From positions 1-56,180 of the forward strand of contig JAEUNM010000017.1 in NCBI GenBank assembly GCA_016791105.1: a DNA stretch of 56,180 bases, written 5' to 3'. The translations under genes were made by a program, and so were the position numbers. Numbering within the stretch: position 1 is the first letter of the stretch; every line of letters begins with the position of its first letter. Positions 48,103-56,180 of the stretch are shown piece by piece. Source of the stretch: Rhodocyclaceae bacterium. Its GTDB lineage: Bacteria > Pseudomonadota > Gammaproteobacteria > Burkholderiales > Rhodocyclaceae. Below the pieces are notes generated by a model. That model saw nothing but the letters and a program-made list of their open reading frames with translations, was not told the origin of the DNA and did not search any database.

Positions 48103-49709
48103 TGAGCACGCTCAAAACCGGCGTCGATGTCAAATCCGAAGAATTTCGCGCCAATGCCGCGGCAATGCGGCGCCAGGTGGAAGATTTGCGCGCCAAGGCG
48201 GCGCAGGTCGCGCAGGGCGGCGGCGAGGCCGCACGCGCCAAGCACGTGGCGCGCGGCAAATTGCTGCCGCGCAGCCGCGTCGACCATTTGCTGGACCCCG
48301 GCACGCCGTTTCTGGAAATCGGCCAGCTCGCGGCCTGGGACATGTATGACGGCGAGGCCCCGGCGGCCGGCGTGATCGCCGGCGTCGGTCGGGTCGAAGG
48401 CGTGGAATGCATGATCGTCGCCAACGACGCGACTGTTAAGGGCGGCACCTACTATCCGATCACCGTCAAAAAGCATTTGCGCGCGCAGGAAATCGCCGAG
48501 CAGAACCACTTGCCCTGCATTTATCTGGTGGATTCCGGCGGCGCTTTCCTGCCCAAACAGGACGAGGTATTTCCGGACCGCGACCACTTCGGGCGGATAT
48601 TTTTCAATCAGGCCAACATGTCGGCCAAAGGCATACCGCAGATCGCGGTGGTGATGGGCTCCTGCACGGCCGGCGGCGCCTATGTGCCGGCCATGAGCGA
48701 CGAAACCGTCATCGTGAAGAACCAGGGCACGATTTTTCTGGGCGGTCCGCCGCTGGTGCGCGCGGCCACCGGCGAAATCGTGACGGCGGAAGATTTGGGC
48801 GGCGGCGACGTACATACGCGCATTTCCGGCGTGGCCGACCACCTGGCTGAAAACGACGCCCATGCGCTCTACATCGCGCGCCGCATCGTTGCCAACCTGA
48901 ACCGCGTAAAGCCGGCCCAAATGGCGATCAGCAGCGCCGAAGAGCCGGTATACGACCCGGAGGAAATTTACGGCTGCGTGCCGGCCGATACGCGCAAGCC
49001 TTACGACGTGCGCGAAATCATCGCGCGCATCGTGGATGGTTCGCGCTTCGACGAATTCAAGGCGCGCTACGGCAATACGCTGGTTACCGGCTTCGCCAAC
49101 CTGTACGGCTGCCCGGTCGGGCTGGTGGCCAATAACGGCATCCTGTTTTCCGAATCGGCGCAGAAGGGCGCGCATTTCATCGAGCTGTGCGCGCAGCGCA
49201 GCATCCCGCTTATTTTTCTGCAGAACATCACCGGCTTCATGGTCGGCCGCAAGTACGAAAACGCCGGCATCGCCAAGGACGGCGCAAAAATGGTGACGGC
49301 GGTGGCGACCGCCGCCGTGCCCAAACTCACCATGCTGATCGGCGGTTCATTCGGCGCCGGCAATTACGGCATGTGCGGCCGCGCCTATTCGCCGCGCTTC
49401 CTGTGGATGTGGCCGAATTCGCGCATATCCGTGATGGGCGGCGAACAGGCCGCCAGCGTGCTGGCCACGGTGCGCCGCGAAGCCATGGAAGCGCGCGGCG
49501 CCGCCTGGAGCGCTGCCGAAGAAGAGGCGTTCAAGGCGCCGGTGCGCGAACAGTACGAGCGGCAAGGCCACCCGTACTACGCCACGGCGCGGCTGTGGGA
49601 CGACGGCATCGTCGATCCGGCGCAAAGCCGGCGCGTGCTGGGCCTGTCTTTGTCCGCCACGCTCAATGCGCCGCTCGCGCCGACGCGATTCGGCGTATTC
49701 CGCATGTAA
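48102..49709 (+). CDS. liuB: 3-Methylcrotonyl-CoA carboxylase beta (carboxyltransferase) subunit
   Basis: This 535-residue carboxyltransferase moves the carboxyl group from biotin to 3-methylcrotonyl-CoA. Diagnostic stretches are [19 protein letters not shown] (about 145-163), [16 protein letters not shown], and [15 protein letters not shown] with [16 protein letters not shown] in the C-terminal half. The ATG at 48102 is coupled to liuA by a one-base overlap. Its partner biotin subunit is the next gene but one step out of the usual order, since liuC is missing between them. Confidence 0.95.
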   Translation: MSTLKTGVDVKSEEFRANAAAMRRQVEDLRAKAAQVAQGGGEAARAKHVARGKLLPRSRVDHLLDPGTPFLEIGQLAAWDMYDGEAPAAGVIAGVGRVEGVECMIVANDATVKGGTYYPITVKKHLRAQEIAEQNHLPCIYLVDSGGAFLPKQDEVFPDRDHFGRIFFNQANMSAKGIPQIAVVMGSCTAGGAYVPAMSDETVIVKNQGTIFLGGPPLVRAATGEIVTAEDLGGGDVHTRISGVADHLAENDAHALYIARRIVANLNRVKPAQMAISSAEEPVYDPEEIYGCVPADTRKPYDVREIIARIVDGSRFDEFKARYGNTLVTGFANLYGCPVGLVANNGILFSESAQKGAHFIELCAQRSIPLIFLQNITGFMVGRKYENAGIAKDGAKMVTAVATAAVPKLTMLIGGSFGAGNYGMCGRAYSPRFLWMWPNSRISVMGGEQAASVLATVRREAMEARGAAWSAAEEEAFKAPVREQYERQGHPYYATARLWDDGIVDPAQSRRVLGLSLSATLNAPLAPTRFGVFRM

Positions 49710-49770
49710 TCCGCGCGCCGGCCGGCTGTGCCGCGCCGGGCCCGATAGACGCAGGGAACGGGGAAGCCCC

Positions 49771-51774
49771 ATGTTCGACAAGATACTGATTGCCAATCGC
49801 GGCGAAATTGCCTGCCGCGTGATCAAAACCGCGCGCCGCATGGGCATGCGCACGGTGGCCGTGTATTCGGAAGCCGACGCCGGCGCGCGCCACGTGCGCC
49901 TGGCCGATGAAGCGGTGCTGATCGGCCCGGCCGCCGCGCGCGAGAGCTACCTGGTGATCGAAAACGTGATCGCCGCGGCACGCCAGACCGGCGCCCAGGC
50001 CATACACCCGGGCTATGGCTTTTTGTCCGAAAACGAGGCGTTTTGTGCCGCCTGCGACGAGGCGGGCATCGTGTTCGTGGGCCCGCCGGTGGCGGCGATA
50101 CGCGCCATGGGTTCCAAATCGGAAGCCAAAAAGCTCATGGAAAAAGCCGGCGTGCCACTTACGCCGGGTTACCACGGCGACGAACAGGCGCCGGATTATC
50201 TGCACGCCCAGGCCGAAGGCATAGGCTATCCGGTGCTCATCAAGGCCGCCGCGGGCGGTGGCGGCAAAGGCATGCGCCTGGTCGAAAAGGGCGAGGACTT
50301 CCAGGAAATGCTGGCTTCGTGCCGGCGCGAGGCGCGCTCCGCCTTCGGCGACGAACACGTGTTGATCGAAAAGTACATCACACGTCCGCGCCACGTCGAA
50401 ATCCAGGTGTTCGGCGACACGCTGGGCAACTATGTGTACCTGTTCGAACGCGATTGTTCGGTGCAGCGCCGCCACCAGAAAGTGCTGGAAGAAGCGCCCG
50501 CACCCGGCATGACCGCGGCGCGGCGTGCGGCGATGGGCAAAGCCGCCGTGGATGCCGCCCGCGCGGTGGGCTACACCGGCGCCGGCACGGTGGAATTCAT
50601 CGCCCAGCAGGACGGCAGCTTTTACTTCATGGAAATGAATACGCGCCTGCAGGTCGAACACCCGGTAACGGAAATGATTACCGGGCTCGATCTGGTGGAA
50701 TGGCAGTTGCGCGTCGCCGCCGGCGAGCCGCTGCCCTTGGCGCAGGAACAGCTCGCGATCCGCGGCCACGCGCTCGAAGCGCGCATTTATGCGGAAGACC
50801 CGGCACGCGGCTTTTTGCCTTCCACCGGCCGTCTGGTGCACCTTGCGACGCCGCCGGAAGGCGTGAATGTGCGCATCGATACCGGCGTGGAAGAGGGCGA
50901 CGCCATCAGCCAGCACTACGACCCCATGATCGCCAAGCTCATCGTGTGGGACCAGAACCGCGAGCGCGCCTGTGCGCGCATGTTGCAGGCGCTGGCGGAA
51001 TACCGCGTGGTGGGGGTGGCCAACAACATCGAATTTCTGAGCCGGCTGGTGGCCTGCCCGGCCTTCGCCCAGGCCGACCTGGATACAGGGCTGATCGAGC
51101 GCGAATCCGGCTACCTGTTTCCGCAGGACGACGCGGTGCCGGACGACGTATATCGCGTCGCTGCGCTGGCCGAACTGATGCGCGAGGCGCACCGCGCGCA
51201 GGAAGCCGCGCGCCGCACGAGCGATGCCGCTTCGCCCTGGCATGCGCGTGACGGCTGGCGGCTCAATGCCGCGGCGTGGCGCGAATTGCTGTTTCGCCGC
51301 GGCGAACAGCAGATAGCCGTGCAGGTGGCCTATCGCAGCAACGCTTTCCTGCTCGGCATGCATGGCGGCAGCGTGGCGGCGCGCGGCGAGCCGGCCGGGC
51401 GCGGGCGCCTGCGCGTGGAACTGGACGGCACGCGCATGGACGCCACGGTGATCGCGGCGGGCGAAAAGCGCCATGTGTTTCTGCACGGCCGCGCCTGGCA
51501 ACTGGCCTGTGTCGATCCGCTGCACCAGACCACCGAAGGCGGCGGCGCCGAAGGCGGCCTGCTGGCGCCCATGCCGGGCAAGGTGATTGCGCTGATTGCC
51601 GAGCCGGGCAGCCGCGTCGCCAAAGGTGCGCCACTATTGATACTCGAAGCCATGAAAATGGAACACACCATCAAGGCGCCTGCCGCCGGCACGGTGCGCG
51701 CATTTCGCCATCAGGTGGGTGACCAGGTGGGTGACGGCGCCGAACTGGTGGATTTCGCGGCCGAACAGGCTTGA
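49771..51774 (+). CDS. liuD: 3-Methylcrotonyl-CoA carboxylase alpha (biotin carboxylase/carrier) subunit
   Basis: This 667-residue subunit has biotin carboxylase domains from residue 1 ([45 protein letters not shown]), a middle BT-like linker, and a C-terminal biotinyl domain (about 590-665) with the biotin lysine in LEAMKMEH. With liuB it carboxylates 3-methylcrotonyl-CoA. Only 61 bases separate it from liuB, so no liuC lies between them. Confidence 0.95.
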   Translation: MFDKILIANRGEIACRVIKTARRMGMRTVAVYSEADAGARHVRLADEAVLIGPAAARESYLVIENVIAAARQTGAQAIHPGYGFLSENEAFCAACDEAGIVFVGPPVAAIRAMGSKSEAKKLMEKAGVPLTPGYHGDEQAPDYLHAQAEGIGYPVLIKAAAGGGGKGMRLVEKGEDFQEMLASCRREARSAFGDEHVLIEKYITRPRHVEIQVFGDTLGNYVYLFERDCSVQRRHQKVLEEAPAPGMTAARRAAMGKAAVDAARAVGYTGAGTVEFIAQQDGSFYFMEMNTRLQVEHPVTEMITGLDLVEWQLRVAAGEPLPLAQEQLAIRGHALEARIYAEDPARGFLPSTGRLVHLATPPEGVNVRIDTGVEEGDAISQHYDPMIAKLIVWDQNRERACARMLQALAEYRVVGVANNIEFLSRLVACPAFAQADLDTGLIERESGYLFPQDDAVPDDVYRVAALAELMREAHRAQEAARRTSDAASPWHARDGWRLNAAAWRELLFRRGEQQIAVQVAYRSNAFLLGMHGGSVAARGEPAGRGRLRVELDGTRMDATVIAAGEKRHVFLHGRAWQLACVDPLHQTTEGGGAEGGLLAPMPGKVIALIAEPGSRVAKGAPLLILEAMKMEHTIKAPAAGTVRAFRHQVGDQVGDGAELVDFAAEQA

Positions 51775-51823
51775 GGCGGGCGGTACAAAAAACAGCACAC
51801 GACAGCAAACCGGAGGAGACGAT

Positions 51824-53512
51824 ATGGAAACCCTGAGTTACGTGCATGGCGCGTCGGATGCGGCGCTCATAGGCCAGACCATAGGCCAGTATTTCGATGC
51901 GGCGTGTGAGCGCCACGCGGCGCGCGAAGCGCTGGTGGTGCGCCACCAGAACGTACGCCTTACCTATGCCGAATTGCGTTCGCGCGTCGACGCGCTGGCC
52001 TGCGGTTTGATGCGGCTGGGGCTCAAGCCCGGCGCGCGCATAGGCATCTGGTCGCAAAACAATATGGAGTGGGCGCTCACCCAGTTCGCCACTGCCAAGG
52101 CCGGTCTGGTGCTGGTCAATATCAACCCGGCTTACCGGCGCTCCGAACTCGAATACGCGCTGAATAAGGTGGGCTGTAGCGCGCTCATCATGTCGCCGGC
52201 TTTCAAAACCAGCGACTACATCGCCATTCTGGGCGAACTGGCACCCGAACTGGCTACCAGCCAGCCCGGCGCGCTACAGGCCAAGCGCCTGCAGGCCCTG
52301 CGCTGGGTGATACGCCTGGGCAGCGAGCGCACGCCCGGCATGCTCAATTTCGACGATCTGATGGCGCCGGCCGCGCCAGGCGAATTGCAGGCGCTGGAAG
52401 CTTTGGGCGAGGGTCTGCAGTTCGACGAAGCCGTGAATATCCAATTTACCTCCGGCACCACCGGCGCGCCCAAAGGCGCCACGCTGTCGCATCACAACAT
52501 TCTGAATAACGGGCATTTCGTCGGCAGCGCCATCGCACTGGCGGCGGGCGACCGGCTGTGCATACCGGTGCCGCTCTATCACTGTTTCGGCATGGTGATG
52601 GGCAATCTGGGCTGTCTGACCCACGGCGCCACCATGGTTTATCCGGGCGAAGCGTTCGACCCGCTTGCCACACTGGAAACCCTGGCGGCCGAACGCTGCA
52701 CCGCCTGTTATGGCGTGCCCACCATGTTCATCGCCATGCTGGATCATCCGCGCTTCGAGGAATTCGACCTCGCCAGCCTGCGCACCGGCATCATGGCCGG
52801 CAGCCCCTGTCCGGTCGAAGTAATGCGCCGCGTAATCGCCAAAATGCACATGAGCCAGGTGACCATCGCCTACGGCATGACGGAAACCTCGCCGGTATCG
52901 TTCCAGAGCGGAACTAATGATCCGCTCGACCGCCGCGTATCCACGGTGGGCCGCGTACAGCCGCACTGCGAGGTGAAAATCGTCGATTTCGCCGGCCGCG
53001 TGGTGCCGCGCGGCACACCGGGCGAACTATGTACGCGCGGTTATTCCGTCATGCTGGGTTATTGGGACGACCCAGACAAAACCCGCGAAGCCGTGGATGC
53101 GGCGGGCTGGATGCACACCGGCGACCTCGCCACGATAGACGCCGAGGGCTATTGCAACATCGTCGGCCGCATCAAGGACATGGTGATACGCGGCGGCGAA
53201 AACATTTACCCGCGCGAAATCGAGGAATTTCTGTATGGGCACCCGGCCGTGCAGGACGTGCAGGTAGTGGGCGTGCCGGATAGCAAATACGGCGAGGAAT
53301 TGTGCGCCCTCATCATCCTGCGTGCGGGCGCACGACTAACCGCGGCGGAGGTGCAGGACTATTGCCGCGCGCAGATCGCGCACTACAAGGTGCCGCGCTA
53401 CATCAAATTTGTCGAAAGTTTCCCCATGACCGTGACCGGCAAAATCCAGAAATTCCAGATTCGCGAACAACTGAAGCGCGAACTGGGCCTGACCGACGCC
53501 CGTACTGCCTGA
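51824..53512 (+). CDS. Fatty-acyl-CoA ligase-like AMP-binding enzyme in the liu operon
   Basis: This 562-residue ANL-superfamily ligase adenylates a carboxylic acid and forms its CoA thioester. It has the P-loop [17 protein letters not shown] (about 207-223), [39 protein letters not shown] and the C-terminal lysine in [20 protein letters not shown] ribosome site precedes the ATG at 51824. Its place between liuD and liuE suggests it activates a branched acid (isovalerate-like) or acetoacetate for this pathway; the substrate is inference. Confidence 0.92.
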   Translation: METLSYVHGASDAALIGQTIGQYFDAACERHAAREALVVRHQNVRLTYAELRSRVDALACGLMRLGLKPGARIGIWSQNNMEWALTQFATAKAGLVLVNINPAYRRSELEYALNKVGCSALIMSPAFKTSDYIAILGELAPELATSQPGALQAKRLQALRWVIRLGSERTPGMLNFDDLMAPAAPGELQALEALGEGLQFDEAVNIQFTSGTTGAPKGATLSHHNILNNGHFVGSAIALAAGDRLCIPVPLYHCFGMVMGNLGCLTHGATMVYPGEAFDPLATLETLAAERCTACYGVPTMFIAMLDHPRFEEFDLASLRTGIMAGSPCPVEVMRRVIAKMHMSQVTIAYGMTETSPVSFQSGTNDPLDRRVSTVGRVQPHCEVKIVDFAGRVVPRGTPGELCTRGYSVMLGYWDDPDKTREAVDAAGWMHTGDLATIDAEGYCNIVGRIKDMVIRGGENIYPREIEEFLYGHPAVQDVQVVGVPDSKYGEELCALIILRAGARLTAAEVQDYCRAQIAHYKVPRYIKFVESFPMTVTGKIQKFQIREQLKRELGLTDARTA

Positions 53513-53523
53513 GGCCCGCACGC

Positions 53524-54432
53524 ATGGCGCTCCCCGCAACAGTGAAACTTGTCGAAGTCGGCCCGCGCGATGGCTTGCAGAACGAAAAGCAGAGCGTCGA
53601 TACCGCCACCAAAATCGAGTTGATCGCGCGCCTGGGCGCGGCCGGGCTGCGCGCCATCGAAGCGGCGTCTTTCGTTTCGCCCAAATGGGTGCCGCAAATG
53701 GCCGATGCGGCGGCGGTGCTGACCGGCATCGCGCGCCGCAGCGGCGTGTCCTATCCGGTGCTCACGCCCAATCTGCAGGGCTTCGAAGCGGCGCTGGCGG
53801 CCGGCGCCGAGGAGGTGGCGGTATTCGCCGCGGCGTCGGAAAGCTTCAGTCAGCGCAACATCAATTGCAGCATCGCCGAATCCCTGGCGCGCTTTGATCC
53901 CGTCATGCACGGCGCGCGCATGGCCGGCGTGAAAGTACGCGGCTATGTGTCCTGCGTGCTGGGTTGCCCCTACGAAGGCGACATCGCGCCCGCCGCGGTG
54001 GCTGCCGTGGCGGCCAAACTGTATGAGATGGGGTGTTACGAAGTGACCCTGGGCGACACCATAGGCACCGGCACTCCGCTCAAAACCCAGCGCATGCTGG
54101 GTGCCGTGCTGGAACACCTGCCGGTCGAGCGCGTCGCCGGCCATTACCACGATACCTACGGCATGGCGGTGGCGAATATCTACGCCTCGCTGCAAATGGG
54201 CGTGGCCACCTTCGATTCGTCGGTGGCTGGGCTGGGCGGCTGCCCCTACGCCAAGGGGGCGTCCGGCAATGTCGCCACCGAAGACGTCGTGTATCTGCTG
54301 CAAGGCATGGACATCGATTGCGGCGTCGATCTCGACCAGTTGCTCGCCTGTTCGGCCTGGATCAGCGGCGTGCTGGGCCGGCGCCCGGCTTCGCGTGTGG
54401 GTCAGGCGCGCTGTTCATCCGCGCCGGCTTAG
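53524..54432 (+). CDS. liuE: Hydroxymethylglutaryl-CoA lyase
   Basis: This 302-residue TIM-barrel enzyme splits HMG-CoA to acetyl-CoA and acetoacetate, ending leucine degradation. It has [13 protein letters not shown] near the start, [29 protein letters not shown], the metal-binding HYHDTYGMA, and the catalytic Cys loop [19 protein letters not shown]. The ATG at 53524 gives the family start. It is 11 bases after the ligase and last in the liu run. Confidence 0.95.
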   Translation: MALPATVKLVEVGPRDGLQNEKQSVDTATKIELIARLGAAGLRAIEAASFVSPKWVPQMADAAAVLTGIARRSGVSYPVLTPNLQGFEAALAAGAEEVAVFAAASESFSQRNINCSIAESLARFDPVMHGARMAGVKVRGYVSCVLGCPYEGDIAPAAVAAVAAKLYEMGCYEVTLGDTIGTGTPLKTQRMLGAVLEHLPVERVAGHYHDTYGMAVANIYASLQMGVATFDSSVAGLGGCPYAKGASGNVATEDVVYLLQGMDIDCGVDLDQLLACSAWISGVLGRRPASRVGQARCSSAPA

Positions 54433-54594
54433 CCGCCTGGCACCTGCAAACCCCCGTTTGTCTCGTCGGCGGCACTTCGCGCCGCGGCGGGCGGTCGACT
54501 GCGTCTTTCGCGCGGCAACCCGGACGCGCGATACTTGATGCCGCGGGCCTGCGGTGGCCCGCCCGGCGACAGCTAAACCAGCGGAGGAACCCTC

Positions 54595-55026
54595 ATGGCG
54601 GATGATCGCAATTCGGACGATTCGGAGCGGCTGAAAGCCGTGCGGCCGCAGCGCGAAGTGATGACGCGGCAGCGCCTGCCGTATTTCGTGGGCATTTCGG
54701 CGGATAGCGTGGGTAGCCAGGGGCTGGCCATGCACATCGTGGTCATACCGCCCGGCGCGCGCGCGGCGCCGCACCTGCATCAGGGCTATGAGACAGCCAT
54801 CTATGTACTCGAAGGCCGCGTCGAAACGCGCTATGGCCGCCAGCTCGAACATAGCGTCATCAGCGAAGCCGGCGATTTTCTCTACATCCCGCCCGACCTT
54901 CCGCACGAAGCGATAAACCTCAGCGACAGCGAACCCGCGCGCGCGGTAGTGGCACGCAACGATGCCGCCGAGCAGGAAAAAGTGCTGCCCTACACGCCGG
55001 ATTCCGACGCCCAGGCGGCGGCCTGA
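54595..55026 (+). CDS. Cupin-domain protein
   Basis: This 143-residue single-domain beta-barrel protein starts at ATG 54595 after GGAGG. The two cupin motifs are visible: PGARAAPHLHQGYETAIYVLEG (about 54-75, metal ligands His-x-His and Glu) and GDFLYIPPDLPHEAIN (about 93-108, His). Small cupins may be sugar isomerases, dioxygenase-like enzymes or sensors. The activity here is unknown, and nearby genes give no clear clue. Confidence 0.88.
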   Translation: MADDRNSDDSERLKAVRPQREVMTRQRLPYFVGISADSVGSQGLAMHIVVIPPGARAAPHLHQGYETAIYVLEGRVETRYGRQLEHSVISEAGDFLYIPPDLPHEAINLSDSEPARAVVARNDAAEQEKVLPYTPDSDAQAAA

Positions 55027-55146
55027 AGGGCAGGGGCGGGCGGGCGAAATTTTTCCGACGCCGCGCGCAGTAAGCGATAACATGCGCGGCGCGGGCGTGC
55101 CCGCTCAATGCGTCTACCTGCGCAGCGCCTTGGAAAGGAGCCGGTG

Positions 55147-56136
55147 GTGAGGATGGACGAAGCAGAACGCGAAAATTCCGCCAGCGCACCCTATGCGGGC
55201 CTGACGCCGGATGTGGTGCTGGACGCGCTGGACGCGGTCGGACTATACGGCGACGGTCGCCTGCTGGCCTTGAACAGTTTTGAAAACCGCGTGTATCAAG
55301 TCGCGCTGGACGGCGCCGCGCCGGTGGTGGCGAAATTTTATCGGCCCGGCCGCTGGAGCGACGCGCAAATACTCGAAGAGCACGCCTTCCTGGCGGACCT
55401 GAGCGAACACGAAGTGCCCGCCGTCGCGCCCCTGGTGCTGGGCAGCGGCGGCACCCTTGCCACCCACGCGGGCTACCGCTATGCGGTATTTCCACGCCAG
55501 GGCGGCCGCGTACCGGACCTCGAAAACCGCGACGCGCTGGAACGCCTGGGCTGTTACATCGGCCGCATCCATGCCCTGGGCGCCGTGCGCGCATTTGCCG
55601 AGCGGCCCACGCTGGGCATACAAAGCTATGGCCGCGAACCGCGCGACTGGCTGGCCGCGAGCGACTTCGTGCCGGCCGAATTACGCCCGGCCTGGCTTGC
55701 CGCGGTCGACCTGGCGCTGGAAAGCGTGGCGCGCTGCCTTGACGCCGCCGGCAACGTCGCCCGCATCCGACTGCACGGCGACTGCCACGCCGGCAACGTA
55801 CTGTGGCTGGACGGCCCGCATTTCGTGGATTTCGACGACGCCCGCAACGGCCCTGCCGTGCAGGATTTATGGATGCTGGCCGACGCACTGGGCGAGCCGG
55901 CCGAAGCCTGGGAATGCCTGCTGCGCGGCTACCGCCTGTTCATGGATTTCGACCGCCGCGAACTATTGCTGGTCGAAGCCTTACGCACCCTGCGACTTAT
56001 CCACTACGCCTACTGGATCGCCCGCCGCTGGTCCGACCCGGCATTCCCGGCCGCATTCCCGTGGTTTGGAACGGTCCGTTACTGGCAGGACCGCATACTG
56101 GAACTAAAAGAACAAATCGGTGCGATGACGTGTTAG
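55147..56136 (+). CDS. srkA: Stress-response serine/threonine protein kinase (SrkA/YihE-like)
   Basis: This 329-residue aminoglycoside-phosphotransferase-fold kinase has the core N-lobe with NSFENRVYQVAL (about 42-53), catalytic loop RLHGDCHAGNVLW (about 217-229), and the metal-binding FVDFDDARNGPAVQDLW. In E. coli the homologue limits stress-induced death. GTG at 55147 is chosen because AAGGAG lies six bases upstream; ATG 55153 is the alternative. Length matches the family. Confidence 0.92.
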   Translation: MRMDEAERENSASAPYAGLTPDVVLDALDAVGLYGDGRLLALNSFENRVYQVALDGAAPVVAKFYRPGRWSDAQILEEHAFLADLSEHEVPAVAPLVLGSGGTLATHAGYRYAVFPRQGGRVPDLENRDALERLGCYIGRIHALGAVRAFAERPTLGIQSYGREPRDWLAASDFVPAELRPAWLAAVDLALESVARCLDAAGNVARIRLHGDCHAGNVLWLDGPHFVDFDDARNGPAVQDLWMLADALGEPAEAWECLLRGYRLFMDFDRRELLLVEALRTLRLIHYAYWIARRWSDPAFPAAFPWFGTVRYWQDRILELKEQIGAMTC

Positions 56137-56144
56137 TAACGTAG

Positions 56145-56170
56145 GTTGGGGTGAGCTAGCGAACCCCAAC
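56145..56170. repeat. REP-like palindrome, possible terminator
   Basis: GTTGGGGT and ACCCCAAC form an 8-base-pair stem around a 10-base loop holding the palindrome GCTAGC, just past the srkA stop. Palindromes of this GTTGGGGT...ACCCCAAC type are dispersed in many proteobacterial genomes, often in intergenic spaces. The window holds just this one copy, so repetition cannot be shown here. Confidence 0.5.
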
Positions 56171-56180
56171 ACCCGGCGGA

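Noticed and set aside
49663..51525. 620-residue minus-strand frame across liuD
   Set aside because: It is a shadow of the intact liuD gene, His/Arg/Ala-rich and without any family feature.

Overview
The window is a GC-rich stretch of a Gram-negative chromosome, most likely betaproteobacterial (Nitrosomonadales/Rhodocyclales/Burkholderiales type). The grounds are the gene families and their order: fmdB-DUF502-aspS, argB next to a pyrimidine 5'-nucleotidase, divergent ppsR/ppsA, pilB-pilC-pilD, a CcsA-like gene divergent from ffh, and a liu leucine-degradation operon. No species can be named from this. No rRNA, complete tRNA, insertion sequence or CRISPR array was found.

Layout. (1) 1-9603 is a type I secretion locus: the C-terminus of an HlyD-type adaptor, a two-helix membrane protein, and a giant 2747-residue RTX protein whose N-terminus looks like a lipase (GYSLG) and whose C-terminal third is a very regular array of about 81-residue modules. 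(2) 9604-16521 holds an LtaS/MdoB-like sulfatase-fold transferase with a small membrane partner, a WS/DGAT-type acyltransferase with an altered active-site motif, metY, and a macro-domain hydrolase. (3) 16522-21820 holds a gamma-carbonic anhydrase and the gcvT-gcvH-gcvP glycine cleavage operon behind a tandem glycine riboswitch. (4) 21966-23821 holds an alpha/beta hydrolase, an L,D-transpeptidase-like protein and a GNAT acetyltransferase. (5) 24045-25870 is a small eroded defence/mobile patch: a DUF1016 nuclease, only the C-terminus of an MmeI-like DNA methyltransferase, and an orphan Phd/YefM-UPF0175 antitoxin. (6) 25955-35794 is core metabolism: ppsR/ppsA, a nucleotidase, argB, hsp20, a CWC protein, nudB, a barnase-like/barstar pair, aspS, DUF502 and fmdB. 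(7) 36020-39874 encodes type IV pilus genes pilD, pilC and pilB. (8) 40179-45448 holds a CNNM/CorC-type protein, a CcsA-like protein, ffh, queF and a uracil-DNA glycosylase-like protein. (9) 45682-54432 is an AraC regulator divergent from a liu operon (liuA, liuB, liuD, acyl-CoA ligase, liuE) that lacks liuC. (10) 54595-56136 holds a cupin and a SrkA-like kinase, followed by a REP-like palindrome.

The candidate for a less-described system is the first locus. An RTX exoprotein with a lipase-like head is translationally coupled to an upstream two-helix membrane protein that I suspect is an immunity or partner protein. This would be a type I-secreted effector/immunity pair. The pairing is seen directly; the immunity role is inference.
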